The notes under the pieces were generated by a model, which was not told the DNA's origin, ran no database searches, and saw only the letters and a list, made by a program, of their open reading frames with translations. From assembly GCA_024636985.1 (NCBI GenBank), contig JAGXFY010000022.1, forward strand, positions 41,569-105,568: 64,000 nt of DNA, given 5' to 3'. The translations under genes and the position numbers were made by a program. Below are positions 26,995-36,505 of this stretch, piece after piece. Every line of letters begins with the position of its first letter. The first letter of the stretch is position 1. Source of the DNA: Petrocella sp024636985. GTDB taxonomy: Bacteria > Bacillota > Clostridia > Lachnospirales > Vallitaleaceae.

Positions 26995-27301
26995 ATATGG
27001 CCCCCCAGTGCATTTCAGGACTCCTCATCAGTCCTTATTTTTAGCGTATTTACTTTCATATTAAATGATAAGTTATGATATGGTAAATCTTCACCACTTG
27101 AACACACTAAATTAAGTCATTAATCTATCGCCATACATTATGTCAACAGTTATTATTGACTGCTTAACACTAGTATAACCGTATGAAATTCTTTAAACAA
27201 GTGCAATGTACCCATTTACTTACAACATGTCCTAAAGGATGTATCAGGTAGGATTTTAGGGTTGATTTTAAAGTATTATGGCAACCAATACTGTGATAAG
27301 G
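26995..27301. other. Intergenic stretch without recognised gene
   Basis: About 300 bases, AT rich, upstream of the response regulator. A TTGACA/TTAATG pair with 17-base spacer at 27118-27146 on the minus strand is a weak promoter candidate. No coding frame or repeat beyond this was seen. Confidence 0.4.
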
Positions 27302-27321
27302 CACGCTCCTAGAGAATAAAA
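27302..27321 (-). repeat. Dispersed repeat, short copy 3
   Basis: Twenty bases (CACGCTCCTAGAGAATAAAA in plus orientation) identical to the terminator-proximal end of copy 2. They again abut the T-tract side of a terminator. Confidence 0.45.
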
Positions 27322-27344
27322 AAAGATCTCATAAGAGATCTTTT
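27321..27344. terminator. Terminator of the tRNA operon
   Basis: Perfect AAAAGATCTC/GAGATCTTTT stem with an ATAA loop and T-runs on both strands. It lies 3 bases beyond the 3' end of tRNA-Met. Confidence 0.82.
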
Positions 27345-27347
27345 TAG

Positions 27348-27421
27348 TAGCGGAGATCGGATTCGAACCGATGACCCTCCGGGTATGAACCGAATGCTCT
27401 AGCCATCTGAGCCACTCCGCC
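27348..27421 (-). tRNA. tRNA-Met (CAU), elongator type
   Basis: 74-base cloverleaf with anticodon CAT in the loop TTCATAC and stem TTCGG/CCGGA. The G1-U72 pair matches Bacillus elongator tRNA-Met. The anticodon stem lacks the three G-C pairs of the initiator. CCA is not encoded. Confidence 0.93.
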
Positions 27422-27450
27422 GTATATATATGATAGAGTTTACACTCTAG

Positions 27451-27523
27451 TGGGCGCAACAGGGCTCGAACCTGTGACCCCCTGCTTGTAAGGCAGGTGC
27501 TCTCCCAGCTGAGCTATGCGCCC
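27451..27523 (-). tRNA. tRNA-Val (UAC)
   Basis: 73-base cloverleaf: acceptor GGGCGCA/TGCGCCC, anticodon TAC in loop CTTACAA, T-loop GTTCGAG. CCA is not encoded. Confidence 0.95.
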
Positions 27524-27562
27524 GGGAAAATTACATATATTATTACCACATTATGATAATAA

Positions 27563-27635
27563 CAGGGGCAGTAGGACTTGAACCCACGACATCCGGTTTT
27601 GGAGACCGACGTTCTACCAACTGAACTATACCCCT
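27563..27635 (-). tRNA. tRNA-Trp (CCA)
   Basis: 73-base cloverleaf: acceptor AGGGGTA/TGCCCCT, discriminator G73 as expected for Trp, anticodon CCA in loop CTCCAAA. The 3' CCA end is not encoded. First tRNA of the operon. Confidence 0.95.
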
Positions 27636-27690
27636 TTATTTACTATAAACTTACTTCGAAGCCCTATTTTTTATTGGAGCAACGAAAAGA

Positions 27691-27719
27691 ATTATAACAT
27701 CCTGATGTTCATTCGTCAA
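27691..27719 (-). promoter_or_regulatory. Promoter of the Trp-Val-Met tRNA operon
   Basis: TTGACG and TATAAT with a 17-base spacer on the minus strand, 56 bases before tRNA-Trp. Confidence 0.8.
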
Positions 27720-27726
27720 TAGCCTT

Positions 27727-28356
27727 TTATACTTTTCTGTGTTTTTTGAATCTTTTTTTTTCTATTTTCTTTTCATACAAAGCGATTATTTTTTTACCTA
27801 CCAAAGATACCACAACCGTGAGAAGAATTAATAAAATTGATTTATATGGCTTTGAAATAAAGGACCCAACATTATAACCAATAAAACTTAAAGAAAAAAC
27901 CATGACGAGTTTTCCAAATAATAGCGCAAAGAAATATTCATCCCTTTTCACATCTGCCAGACCTGCCAAGCCGCAAACAATAATGGAGGGGGTAAAAGGA
28001 AATGCAAGCATTACAAAAATAGGAACAAAGCCTTTTTCTTTAATCCAATGCAACAAGTTATCAAAGCGTCTGCTCTTATGCACCAGTCGACTAAAACGGC
28101 TATGTCCAAACCTACTAATAATTAGAAAGACGAGCCATGAACCGATGAATGTACCGATAAAGGAGTATAAATAGCCCTGCCAAAACCCATAAGCTAAGAC
28201 ATTAATCGTTACAATGACCACCAAAGGAAAAGGTGGGAAAAATGATTCCAGCATTGCCAAAAAGATACCGGCAAATGGTCCATACTGTGCAAACTGATCG
28301 ACGAACTGTAATACTGATTCATATTGCTGAGTTAATGCTACAGTATCAATGTCCAT
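27727..28356 (-). CDS. DedA/VTT-domain membrane protein
   Basis: 209-residue polytopic membrane protein of the VTT (SNARE-associated/DedA-like) family, thought to act in lipid scrambling or membrane homeostasis. The re-entrant signature GIFLAMLESFFPPFPLVVIV and a later FIGSWLVFLIISRFG with basic stretch are present. It has four to five hydrophobic segments and a very basic C-terminus (KKIEKKRFKKHRKV). The ATG at 28356 is chosen because AGGAGG lies 6 bases upstream. Confidence 0.85.
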   Translation of the reverse strand: MDIDTVALTQQYESVLQFVDQFAQYGPFAGIFLAMLESFFPPFPLVVIVTINVLAYGFWQGYLYSFIGTFIGSWLVFLIISRFGHSRFSRLVHKSRRFDNLLHWIKEKGFVPIFVMLAFPFTPSIIVCGLAGLADVKRDEYFFALLFGKLVMVFSLSFIGYNVGSFISKPYKSILLILLTVVVSLVGKKIIALYEKKIEKKRFKKHRKV

Positions 28357-28431
28357 GCCAAACCTCCTTTCCAAATTATTAAAACCCATCTCCTCTATAT
28401 ATTCAGATAAAAAAGATGGGCATTAAGTTTG

Positions 28432-28878
28432 CTATTCGATTGTTATGTCTTTTTCATCTACTTTTTCTTGAACTGTCGTTTCTTCAACCACTGTTTCTTC
28501 TACTTTTGTTGATTCCGGTTCTTTTATAACCGTTTTCTTTTTGCGTTCATCACCTTTTGGTATGATAAAGCTTAGACCTATGAGAATAATCAACATAGGA
28601 ATAATCATTTCTCCTACACTCAAATTATTAAAATACATGATGTTCAAATTATCTAACTGAAATAAAGTACCAATTAAAATTAGTATTAAACCAAATAAGT
28701 TGGAGGATTGATAATCCACCAAATGCTTAATACCCAATAATATAAGTATAAGTGGCCAAAATGTGCTGTAAACATCCCAAGACTCGACATAACCTAAGCT
28801 GCTTAACAACGAAATAATACCGACTGCTATAAGAATAATACCAAATACAGTACTACCCGATACTCTCATTTTATTCAT
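28432..28878 (-). CDS. LiaF/DUF5668-like membrane protein
   Basis: 148-residue protein. Residues 1-105 hold four short hydrophobic helices with the pattern IAVGIISLLSSLGY and FWPLILILLGIKHLV, as in the N-terminal part of LiaF-type envelope stress proteins. The C-terminal 40 residues are an acidic, Glu/Val/Thr-rich tail without the usual LiaF beta domain. So it is a short form. No LiaRS two-component pair is adjacent. GGAGCG site before the ATG. Confidence 0.7.
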   Translation of the reverse strand: MNKMRVSGSTVFGIILIAVGIISLLSSLGYVESWDVYSTFWPLILILLGIKHLVDYQSSNLFGLILILIGTLFQLDNLNIMYFNNLSVGEMIIPMLIILIGLSFIIPKGDERKKKTVIKEPESTKVEETVVEETTVQEKVDEKDITIE

Positions 28879-28973
28879 AATCGTTTCGCTCCTTCTGTTG
28901 TAGAAATATATTGCTTAACTGTATTGTACAACAGTTTTATTAATAAACAATTAGAAAAAAATTATAATAACAC

Positions 28974-29435
28974 TTAGTTTGTTAAGGCGTCAAAAAAGTT
29001 CGTCACCTGTTGGTCCACTTGATCCTTTAGAGCTTTCGTATAACCTATCTTATCTGTTGCATCATCCATGAAATCCAACATCCTTACATAGGCTTTTGGT
29101 CTAATCGCCTTGAAGCTTCTTTCATCATCTAATTCATAGGTAATACCAAGTAAGCTCGTTTTTCCATTTTCTTGAATACGATTGTCATATCTATCATGCC
29201 ACATTTTTGATGTATGCCGACTTTTATGATTGCCTTTTATCGCAAATAGAATCCAGTCTTCTTCCTCTTCATAGGCTTCGCCAGTTATTACCTGATGATC
29301 ACCTCTTAAAGTATTCACCGATCTTAATATAATTATATCATGAAGATATAAACTTGTCATGACCAGAACCCCCAACACCAAAAGAACTATTGGTACGACA
29401 ATACAGGCCTCAATGGTTATGCTACCTCTTTTCAT
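28974..29435 (-). CDS. TadE-like pseudopilin/pilus assembly protein
   Basis: 153-residue protein. It opens with a short basic leader and the pilin-type helix MKRGSITIEACIVVPIVLL; the G-S-x-T-I-E pattern is typical of TadE/TadG processing sites. The rest is a soluble extracellular domain (MWHDRYDNRIQENGKT) of unknown fold. It follows a prepilin peptidase gene with a small overlap-free gap of 8 bases, which is the likely processing enzyme. Last gene of the Tad-like cluster. Confidence 0.7.
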   Translation of the reverse strand: MKRGSITIEACIVVPIVLLVLGVLVMTSLYLHDIIILRSVNTLRGDHQVITGEAYEEEEDWILFAIKGNHKSRHTSKMWHDRYDNRIQENGKTSLLGITYELDDERSFKAIRPKAYVRMLDFMDDATDKIGYTKALKDQVDQQVTNFFDALTN

Positions 29436-29443
29436 AATAGCAC

Positions 29444-30025
29444 CTAAACCCAAACCAAAAATAAATGAGCAACAGCAAGAAAGGGTACAAATGGCAAAAG
29501 GGTCTTACGGTCAGCTTTACCAAATACTAAACATATCATGCTAACAACACCTGAAAGTACCAAAGCCATCATACCTAAAATCACAATGTAGAAGCCACCG
29601 TAAAACAAGGCTATCAGTGCCATAACATAGGCATCACCTTCACCAAACCCACCTTTTGATAAACGACTCAAAATACCAAGTACCAATAATGTTACCAAGG
29701 CACTCACCAGATTCATCCATCCATTTAGCGCCTGCGATGTCATGTTCAGATAAAGACCTAAGATTCCACCAATAAGTATAAGATCCATAGGCACATACAG
29801 TTCCCTATAATCCATACAACTTAGCGTTAGTAACAAAACTGATGTCAGATAGTAGATTAAGTAGGCTGTTTTATCTTCGAATTGATACGCACATAGAAAA
29901 TGCAAGCCAAAACTTATAAGGGTTGCACTTAAAATCCATAGTAATTTAGATCTCATACCTTCTTTTTTATTACTAAGATAATAACCTGTGATTCCCCCGA
30001 TAAGTACTACGTATATATAAGTCAT
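29444..30025 (-). CDS. A24-family prepilin peptidase (TadV/CpaA-like)
   Basis: 193-residue membrane aspartyl protease that cleaves leader peptides of type IV pilin-like proteins. Six hydrophobic segments. The two catalytic aspartates are seen in SCMDYRELYVP and GGFGEGDAYVMAL (GxGD type). There is no N-methylation cysteine domain, consistent with the short Tad-type enzymes. It lies between two TadE/G-like genes, its probable substrates. Confidence 0.86.
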   Translation of the reverse strand: MTYIYVVLIGGITGYYLSNKKEGMRSKLLWILSATLISFGLHFLCAYQFEDKTAYLIYYLTSVLLLTLSCMDYRELYVPMDLILIGGILGLYLNMTSQALNGWMNLVSALVTLLVLGILSRLSKGGFGEGDAYVMALIALFYGGFYIVILGMMALVLSGVVSMICLVFGKADRKTLLPFVPFLAVAHLFLVWV

Positions 30026-30026
30026 A

Positions 30027-31160
30027 TTAGTGATCCTCCATTTTCTCTACACAGCCATACTTTTTACATGGCAAATAACCTTTTGCCTCAGCTTCTTGTT
30101 TAGTGACTGCCTCAATTTCTATCGCTCTTATTCTAGGACAGTTTCTACTTAGATGTATTTTAGATGTTTTACTGGTGTAATAAACAGGGTATAACGCCTT
30201 TTCCACCTGACTGACCGGTATACTATAGTTCGTCTTACAATAAATACACAACTTACCATCATCAACAACATGTTCACTATATCTGCCTTCAAAAAGATCT
30301 TTTACCAAACAAGAATAGACATGGTAACTGTAATTATCTGAAGACGCTGTTGCAATAAAGTACAATGGTTCTTGTGGTGCCTTCATATTCTTTATTGAGG
30401 TATTGGCGTCGTAACTGCCTGTAAAAGCTCTTACCTTAACGGATTGGTAGATTGGTAGGCCATCTTCAATGAAATGGCCAAAAGGCATATCAATATGATA
30501 GCGTGCCACAATGTTAATGGTATCATCATACAACATCATGGTAGATGCTGAAAAATCAATAACACCTTTTTCACTGTAGACACCCCATGACCTAAGACGC
30601 TCATCATCCAGATAATTCTTAAACATAGCTTCTGAAATCTGTGCCGCTACCCAACCGTTTGAAAAATCCATCATTTCAGACAGGGCAAGGCCTTTTGAAT
30701 GGGTTAAGGCTTCTTCATAATGCCGGTTAATCTCTGATACCACATTAAATATCTGATTGTGAATGTTGTCCATTTGAATGGCCAACTCTAAAGGTTTCCA
30801 TCCCAACCCATCCGATGGTGCTATAGCCTCCTCCTCGGTTCCTAGTATTGAATCTAATCTAAATTGATCCTGTTTAAAGGATTGCAAATCAATGCTCTTT
30901 AAAAGCGATTCTACGGATGATTTATACGCACGAGATTCATAAGCATCTATATAGACTTCTTGTTGAGCCTCCACCAATCCAGTTTTATCAAAAGCATAGG
31001 CATAGACCGACATATCATGGGCCATTCTCGTCATTGCCCCATCTATTTCTGATTGAATATAAAAGACCTTCATAAAATATAATATAAAGCTTATGGTCAC
31101 GATAACAAAAGGCAATATAATAGAGGCTTCAATCGTTAAAGCGCCTTTTCGTCTATTCAT
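30027..31160 (-). CDS. TadE/TadG-like protein with C-terminal Cys motif domain
   Basis: 377-residue protein. The N-terminus MNRRKGALTIEASIILPFVI is a pilin-like leader and helix. A long extracellular region follows. The C-terminus has paired cysteines (LCIYCKTNY and HLSRNCPRI...LPCKKYGCVEK), a pattern suggesting a small metal-binding or disulfide domain. The start at 31160 overlaps the DUF5702 gene by 8 bases. Role is probably in a surface pseudopilus; exact function unknown. Confidence 0.75.
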   Translation of the reverse strand: MNRRKGALTIEASIILPFVIVTISFILYFMKVFYIQSEIDGAMTRMAHDMSVYAYAFDKTGLVEAQQEVYIDAYESRAYKSSVESLLKSIDLQSFKQDQFRLDSILGTEEEAIAPSDGLGWKPLELAIQMDNIHNQIFNVVSEINRHYEEALTHSKGLALSEMMDFSNGWVAAQISEAMFKNYLDDERLRSWGVYSEKGVIDFSASTMMLYDDTINIVARYHIDMPFGHFIEDGLPIYQSVKVRAFTGSYDANTSIKNMKAPQEPLYFIATASSDNYSYHVYSCLVKDLFEGRYSEHVVDDGKLCIYCKTNYSIPVSQVEKALYPVYYTSKTSKIHLSRNCPRIRAIEIEAVTKQEAEAKGYLPCKKYGCVEKMEDH

Positions 31161-34100
31161 AACCATTGCCCACTTCTATAACAAACCTATGGTAACCTTT
31201 AAAGCGACTTTTTCTTTCTTGAAAGCCCGGCATAATATTTATAAATCCATATCTGACTTTAAAAATCACGCTACTGTCTAGACCAAATACATAGTCCGAT
31301 AATGACCATGATGCATTTTCTCTACCCTTTTTCATATTAATCTCTATCACATCTAGCATACGTAGAACACGTTCATCCAGCCGCTTCCAATCCATCAGCA
31401 TAAAGAGTCTTAAGTAGTCTTCGTAGCTGGCTGTCGGAATAAATTCGGTCAATTGTTCGCCTTTAACATTTGGATCTACCGCCTGGCTTTCATCCAACAA
31501 TTTACTCTTTGTACCTTTTTTAATGCGCTCTGTCTGTTCAAGGATAAAATCGGTAGAAATTTGTTCACCTTTTTTCGCTAGCACTTCAATCTGTTGGTTA
31601 ACAGCATACTCTAATTGGTCAAACCCCTGATTCGTAATCTCTGATGCATCCCCTATAATTTGAGTTTTATGTTTTTCAATTCTCAAGCTATAAGAAGCTT
31701 GTAAATCTCGCTTGATTTCAGATAATAGTGACTGGGTGATTTCCTTGTTACGCGTGGCTGATGCTACATCTTGTTTGAACATCTCCAGTATCTCATAGCG
31801 GCTATCTGTTCTTGGATAATCTGATACATTTAAGGCTGTACCTTCATTGTAGGATAATAATATACCGTCCATTTTTCTATACAAATCATCTTCATAGCTT
31901 TGTGCCATGGCATCGGCCATACCAACGCCTTCTATCTGCATTATCTGAATCTGTTCCTCTAATAAACCGTTAACCTCCTCACTTAGTTGATCTTTAAGTC
32001 CGACGACCCATTTCTGCGTTTTTTCCTGAAGACCCATTAATGTATCCTGAGTTTTTTGTATGGCTATCTCACCACCACGTTCTATGACTTCAGAAGTTAG
32101 GTTTTCAGGACCTAAGAACCACGTTGTCTTGGTTTTTAGTAGTGGTACTTTTTGACCTTGCAAAAGCATCACTAAATCCACCAAGCTTTCCGCAGTTGCC
32201 CATAGCAATCCAATAATCAGGGCTATGGCTAAAGCACCTACACCTAAACTCCACCAGCCGGCAACTGCATTGGCAAGGTTCATGATTATGGTTCTTTTCG
32301 AAGGGTCTGTTACCAAGTGAATGGTGTTTAAGGCAATTCTCATACCTACTATTTTTGTGGATATGATTGTTACCGCTTCTAGTTGGTTTGTTTTTCCTGT
32401 TATGATGTACTCAAGCTCTGTGTCTAGAACATGATCTTTTTTCTTATATCCGGACAAGGTTAAGGCTTCTTGGTCTTCTTTGTCAACGCCGTACTTCCCC
32501 GTCATAGAAGTAAACATACCAATGGCATATTCATTCAACAATAAAAGGTCTATAATTTCTGTTCCAATCTGAGTGAGATTAGAAAAAAGCTTTCCATCTA
32601 GTGCTGTGAGCTCGGTTTCATCAGACCTTTTGTCCTCTGTATTTGTTATATCTTCATCAAAAAGCGCTCCAGCAGAGGGCAGAGTATTGTCAAAGGCAAA
32701 CTCCACCGGTAATACCTCATCAAATAGGTTTTGAACATCAAGGCCTGCAACATTGCTTTTCACATTATCATAAAAACCCTTGCCATCTACAGATGTTCCA
32801 TTGATGGTCACTTGACCATTTAACCCATAGTCTGAATAGTCAAAAAACAAATCCTTACGATAATAGGTGCTTACCAAATCACAAACAATATGAATATCCT
32901 TTTTCATAGTGGCATAACCCATTGTCTTGGTTCCATAATAGTCCATACCGACTTTAAGGGGACCATATACCTGACCTTTATTCAGAATCATCAGTTCTTG
33001 TTTGGAAAAACCGGCCTCTTCAAAGCATTCGGCAATCATAGCCGGGTAATCCTTTACAACTTTTTCTATGATGGGTTTTTGCTTTTCTAATAATTGAGTG
33101 TTTTCCACAAGACGTTCATGCATATAAGAAAGATTCCCCAATGTGTCAAAATTGTCTTTGCGCATATTGGCCCCGTAGGATGTTTTGATGGCTTCAAGCT
33201 CATCTATAGCATGATCAAAAGTTCTAACAATATAGTTCTCCTGATTTTTTGTTTCCTTATTTACAAAACCATCTATCTTCTGTTCCAGTCTTTCACCTTT
33301 ATCTTTAATCCACTCAATCTCATCTCGAGCCTTTCTGTTCATCTCAAGTACACTATTCGCACCAATGGTTAACCCACTAAAATGTTTCATTCTTTCATCC
33401 AGAGTCTCAAATAAAGTTGTTAGTTCTGCTACTTGTTTTTCCTTTTGATCCTCAATATCTTTGATCTGTTTACCTATTTCTTTAACCCTTTTTTGCTTAC
33501 TACTGATTTCTTTTTTGATGGAAGTAGCTCGGTCCGGATCTTCTTCTGATCTCAGTTTATCTCTAAGTGACCGAATCTGATCCCTTACCTTATCCTGTCG
33601 ATTTTCCAATTCAGCCTGCTTATCTTGAGAGCGTTTCAGTTCAATAATGCTTGATGTGAACTGGGTATAAACTTCATCAACGGATGAGACAAGTCTACCT
33701 ATATTAATCTCTTTTTTTTCTAGATTTGTATTTATTTCCTCCACCTGTATAACCGATATCTCCGGTTTTTGTACCTTGACTTTCGGTAAGATGATTTTGA
33801 CAAAATTGTCATCAACCACCGTTATCACTCCTGAGGATGGATTTATGTCAATACCTTCAATCCATCTATAGAGATTGAGATAGGCTTCTTCTATACTACT
33901 GGTTTCCTTAACAATATTATCCTTTGCCTGAACAAATGTAGTGGTCTTCCCTAATTTTTCTACGACCATGACCTTCTCTAGAAATGGCTCCAATAATAGT
34001 AAAGGTGCTCTTAATTCCATAAAAGCCACCATATCATTTTTGACATAATCAAGCCCCTCGTGGCTAATCAGCCGACTACCGCCTACAACCTTTAAGTCCT

Positions 34101-34515
34101 CAAGTTCCAAAGGGATTAATTTATAAGGTGATGGGTGTTTGAGTGAACCAAATTCATCTAAAAGACTTTTCTCTAAACGATTCGGGTCATTGTGAATATT
34201 ACCTTCAAGATAATATTTCAAATCATTGGTCATTGGACTATGGTTTTCATCTGGATCTTCATCTGGGCTTATATCATGCCCGTCTATATAGTTTAAGTCA
34301 CTATAATACGTATCTCTGGCAAAAATACCATACTCATTTTTAAGAGTATGATCATAGCCACCAAGAACGGATTGAGTAGCAGACAGCAATGCCCTTTCTG
34401 CCTGTATCCTAGCAATCTGATACCTTGTTATCTCTACTATGGAACATGAAAAAGCCACCAATGTAAGAAATACAATGGCTAAAAAAATAGATATGCCCCC
34501 TTGTTTACGCTTCAA
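31153..34515 (-). CDS. Large DUF5702-type protein of a Tad-like cluster
   Basis: 1,120-residue protein beginning at a TTG with a GGAGGGGG site. Residues 1-50 form a pilin/TadG-like N-terminus (GGISIFLAIVFLTLVAFSC). Residues about 270-400 are a strong coiled coil with many Glu, Lys and Gln. Another hydrophobic segment lies near 770-790 (VGALALALIIGLL-like), and more helical regions follow. Such proteins accompany Tad-type genes in Clostridia. I infer a membrane-anchored extracellular scaffold. No enzymatic motif is seen. It is the first gene of the cluster; no TadA ATPase or TadB/C is in the window. Confidence 0.7.
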   Translation of the reverse strand: MKRKQGGISIFLAIVFLTLVAFSCSIVEITRYQIARIQAERALLSATQSVLGGYDHTLKNEYGIFARDTYYSDLNYIDGHDISPDEDPDENHSPMTNDLKYYLEGNIHNDPNRLEKSLLDEFGSLKHPSPYKLIPLELEDLKVVGGSRLISHEGLDYVKNDMVAFMELRAPLLLLEPFLEKVMVVEKLGKTTTFVQAKDNIVKETSSIEEAYLNLYRWIEGIDINPSSGVITVVDDNFVKIILPKVKVQKPEISVIQVEEINTNLEKKEINIGRLVSSVDEVYTQFTSSIIELKRSQDKQAELENRQDKVRDQIRSLRDKLRSEEDPDRATSIKKEISSKQKRVKEIGKQIKDIEDQKEKQVAELTTLFETLDERMKHFSGLTIGANSVLEMNRKARDEIEWIKDKGERLEQKIDGFVNKETKNQENYIVRTFDHAIDELEAIKTSYGANMRKDNFDTLGNLSYMHERLVENTQLLEKQKPIIEKVVKDYPAMIAECFEEAGFSKQELMILNKGQVYGPLKVGMDYYGTKTMGYATMKKDIHIVCDLVSTYYRKDLFFDYSDYGLNGQVTINGTSVDGKGFYDNVKSNVAGLDVQNLFDEVLPVEFAFDNTLPSAGALFDEDITNTEDKRSDETELTALDGKLFSNLTQIGTEIIDLLLLNEYAIGMFTSMTGKYGVDKEDQEALTLSGYKKKDHVLDTELEYIITGKTNQLEAVTIISTKIVGMRIALNTIHLVTDPSKRTIIMNLANAVAGWWSLGVGALAIALIIGLLWATAESLVDLVMLLQGQKVPLLKTKTTWFLGPENLTSEVIERGGEIAIQKTQDTLMGLQEKTQKWVVGLKDQLSEEVNGLLEEQIQIMQIEGVGMADAMAQSYEDDLYRKMDGILLSYNEGTALNVSDYPRTDSRYEILEMFKQDVASATRNKEITQSLLSEIKRDLQASYSLRIEKHKTQIIGDASEITNQGFDQLEYAVNQQIEVLAKKGEQISTDFILEQTERIKKGTKSKLLDESQAVDPNVKGEQLTEFIPTASYEDYLRLFMLMDWKRLDERVLRMLDVIEINMKKGRENASWSLSDYVFGLDSSVIFKVRYGFINIMPGFQERKSRFKGYHRFVIEVGNGYE

Positions 34516-34681
34516 AGCCTCGCCCCCTCCTAACCCAAAAAATTACTCGTTTATCTAAGCTCACCTAAATATTATACATAACAATAAACCACTTGTCTAT
34601 GTTAATTAAGATACTTTATCGTATTTTGTTACCTAATTATTGCATAATTTGGCTACTATTTACATCTATGGGGATAAATGG

Positions 34682-34718
34682 AAAAGGGTCTCTAAGCATT
34701 GAACTTAGAGACCCTTTT
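34682..34718. terminator. Terminator after hydA
   Basis: Perfect 15-base arms (AAAAGGGTCTCTAAG and complement) around a 7-base loop. It lies 5 bases after the hydA stop. T-runs are modest on the minus strand and better on the plus strand. Confidence 0.8.
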
Positions 34719-34723
34719 TATAC

Positions 34724-36493
34724 TTATTTCGAATACATATTACGCTTTACATAATGCGTGTGAAGCAATTCATGAGATTTGTGTCCCAGTGGTTCTTTCA
34801 AGTAGGTTTCATACAAATGGATGATGGCTTCGTTTTCATGGGATTTTCTAAGTGTCTTGCCTTCATCTTCTCTGTATATTGCAGCCATTCTTTTTTCCCT
34901 TATCGCTTGTGTGGTTAATCTTGGTTGGCCACCACCACTGATACATCCACCAGGGCAAGCCATGATTTCAATAAAGTGATATGGTGATGCTTCTTTTCTG
35001 ATCTGCTCTAATAATATTTTGGCATTGGATAAACCACTTGCAACCGCATATCTAACCGTGACACCTTCAAGACCTGACCATTCCGGCGTGGTCTTCTCTA
35101 TAAACAAGCTACCTTCTTTTATACCTTCAAGGCCCATCACCGACTGAACATGTAGGTTTTCATAGGGCATTTCGGTACCGGTTATGATTTCATACACTGT
35201 TCTAAGGGCTGCTTCCATAACACCACCGGTGGTTCCGAAAATATCAGCAGCACCGGAGGATAAGCCCATTGGATTATCAAAATGCTCATCATCTAGATTC
35301 ACAAAATCAATACCGGCGTCCTTGATCATTTTTGCCAGTTCTCTGGTTGTCAGAACAGCATCCACATCGCCCAGCATCTCTTCCCTTGTGATCTCATATT
35401 TCTTTGCCGTACAAGGCATAACAGATACTACATACATATTTTTTGCATCTATTCCCAACTGCTGGGCATAGTAGCTTTTTGCTAAGGCGCCTAACATCAT
35501 ATGCGGCGACTTACACGATGATAAATGGTCCAGTTGATCCGGAAACTTATGCTCGACATATTTAATCCATCCAGGGCTACAGCTGGTAATCATAGGCAAT
35601 GAAGTTTCATCACCGGATATCAAGGCTTTTAGTCGCATTAGAAGTTCCGTACCCTCTTCTAAGATGGTTAGGTCAGCAGCAAAATTCGTATCAAATACAT
35701 CATCAAACCCAAGTTCTCTTAGCGCTGCAGCCATTTTCCCGGTGACTAAGGTACCCGGCTCATAACCAAATTCCTCGCCAAGCGCCGCTCTAACTGCAGG
35801 AGCAGTTTGAACAACAACTCTTTTGTTTTTATCCAGCAGGGCTTCCCATACATTCACTGTAGCATCTTTTTCCTTAAGTGCACCAACAGGGCAAACCGTT
35901 GTGCATTGACCGCAGAAGGTACAGTTAATATCCATAAGTTCAAAGCCTTCTGTCGGACCTACAAAGGAATCAAAGCCTCTATTTTGATTTTCCATAATCC
36001 CGATGCCTTGTATTTCATTACAGACCGTAATACATCTTCTGCAAAGGATACATTTGGACAAATCCCGTTCTATAGATGGGTTACTGATATCTTTCACACC
36101 TAGTTTCGAATGGGCGCCTTGATATGGGTTCTCTTCTTTGAGTTGTATCCATTCACCTAGCTCTTGAAATTCACAACCACCACTTCTTGAACAAATCAAA
36201 CAGTTATCATCATGATCGGACATCATCAGCTCATAAACGACCTTTCTGACTTTCCGAACCTCTTGAGTATTGGTCTTAACTGTCATACCTTCTCTTACCT
36301 TTGTAATACATGATGCCTGAAGATTCTTAGACCCTTCAACTTCAACCACACAGATTCGACAAGAACCGACTTGGTGTACACCCTCCAAATAACATAGGCT
36401 TGGAATCAGTATGCCATTGGCTTTGGCTGCTTCCATAATGGTTGCGTTTTCATCTGCCTCTACTGTTTTATTGTTGATTTTTAATGATACCAT
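34724..36493 (-). CDS. hydA: [FeFe] hydrogenase, catalytic subunit of a trimeric bifurcating enzyme
   Basis: 589-residue cytoplasmic H2-producing or -consuming subunit. The N-terminal 2Fe-2S domain has Cys34, 45, 48 and 62. A His-Cys cluster segment (HDDNCLICSRSGGC) and two 4Fe-4S sites (CILCRRCITVC, CTFCGQCTTVC) follow. The H-cluster ligands are TSCSPGWIK (Cys305), MPCTAKKYE (Cys361) and MACPGGCISGGGQ (Cys513, Cys517). The size and the hydB/hydC neighbours fit the group A3 enzymes that couple ferredoxin and NAD(P)H to H2. It follows hydB by 12 bases. Confidence 0.95.
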   Translation of the reverse strand: MVSLKINNKTVEADENATIMEAAKANGILIPSLCYLEGVHQVGSCRICVVEVEGSKNLQASCITKVREGMTVKTNTQEVRKVRKVVYELMMSDHDDNCLICSRSGGCEFQELGEWIQLKEENPYQGAHSKLGVKDISNPSIERDLSKCILCRRCITVCNEIQGIGIMENQNRGFDSFVGPTEGFELMDINCTFCGQCTTVCPVGALKEKDATVNVWEALLDKNKRVVVQTAPAVRAALGEEFGYEPGTLVTGKMAAALRELGFDDVFDTNFAADLTILEEGTELLMRLKALISGDETSLPMITSCSPGWIKYVEHKFPDQLDHLSSCKSPHMMLGALAKSYYAQQLGIDAKNMYVVSVMPCTAKKYEITREEMLGDVDAVLTTRELAKMIKDAGIDFVNLDDEHFDNPMGLSSGAADIFGTTGGVMEAALRTVYEIITGTEMPYENLHVQSVMGLEGIKEGSLFIEKTTPEWSGLEGVTVRYAVASGLSNAKILLEQIRKEASPYHFIEIMACPGGCISGGGQPRLTTQAIREKRMAAIYREDEGKTLRKSHENEAIIHLYETYLKEPLGHKSHELLHTHYVKRNMYSK

Positions 36494-36505
36494 GATCCTA
36501 CCCCC

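Noticed and set aside
27348..27421. Initiator tRNA-Met or tRNA-Ile (lysidine) for the CAU tRNA
   Set aside because: No GGG/CCC anticodon stem as in the initiator, and G1-U72 with A73 match the elongator Met pattern of Bacillus. Ile2 cannot be wholly excluded without comparison.
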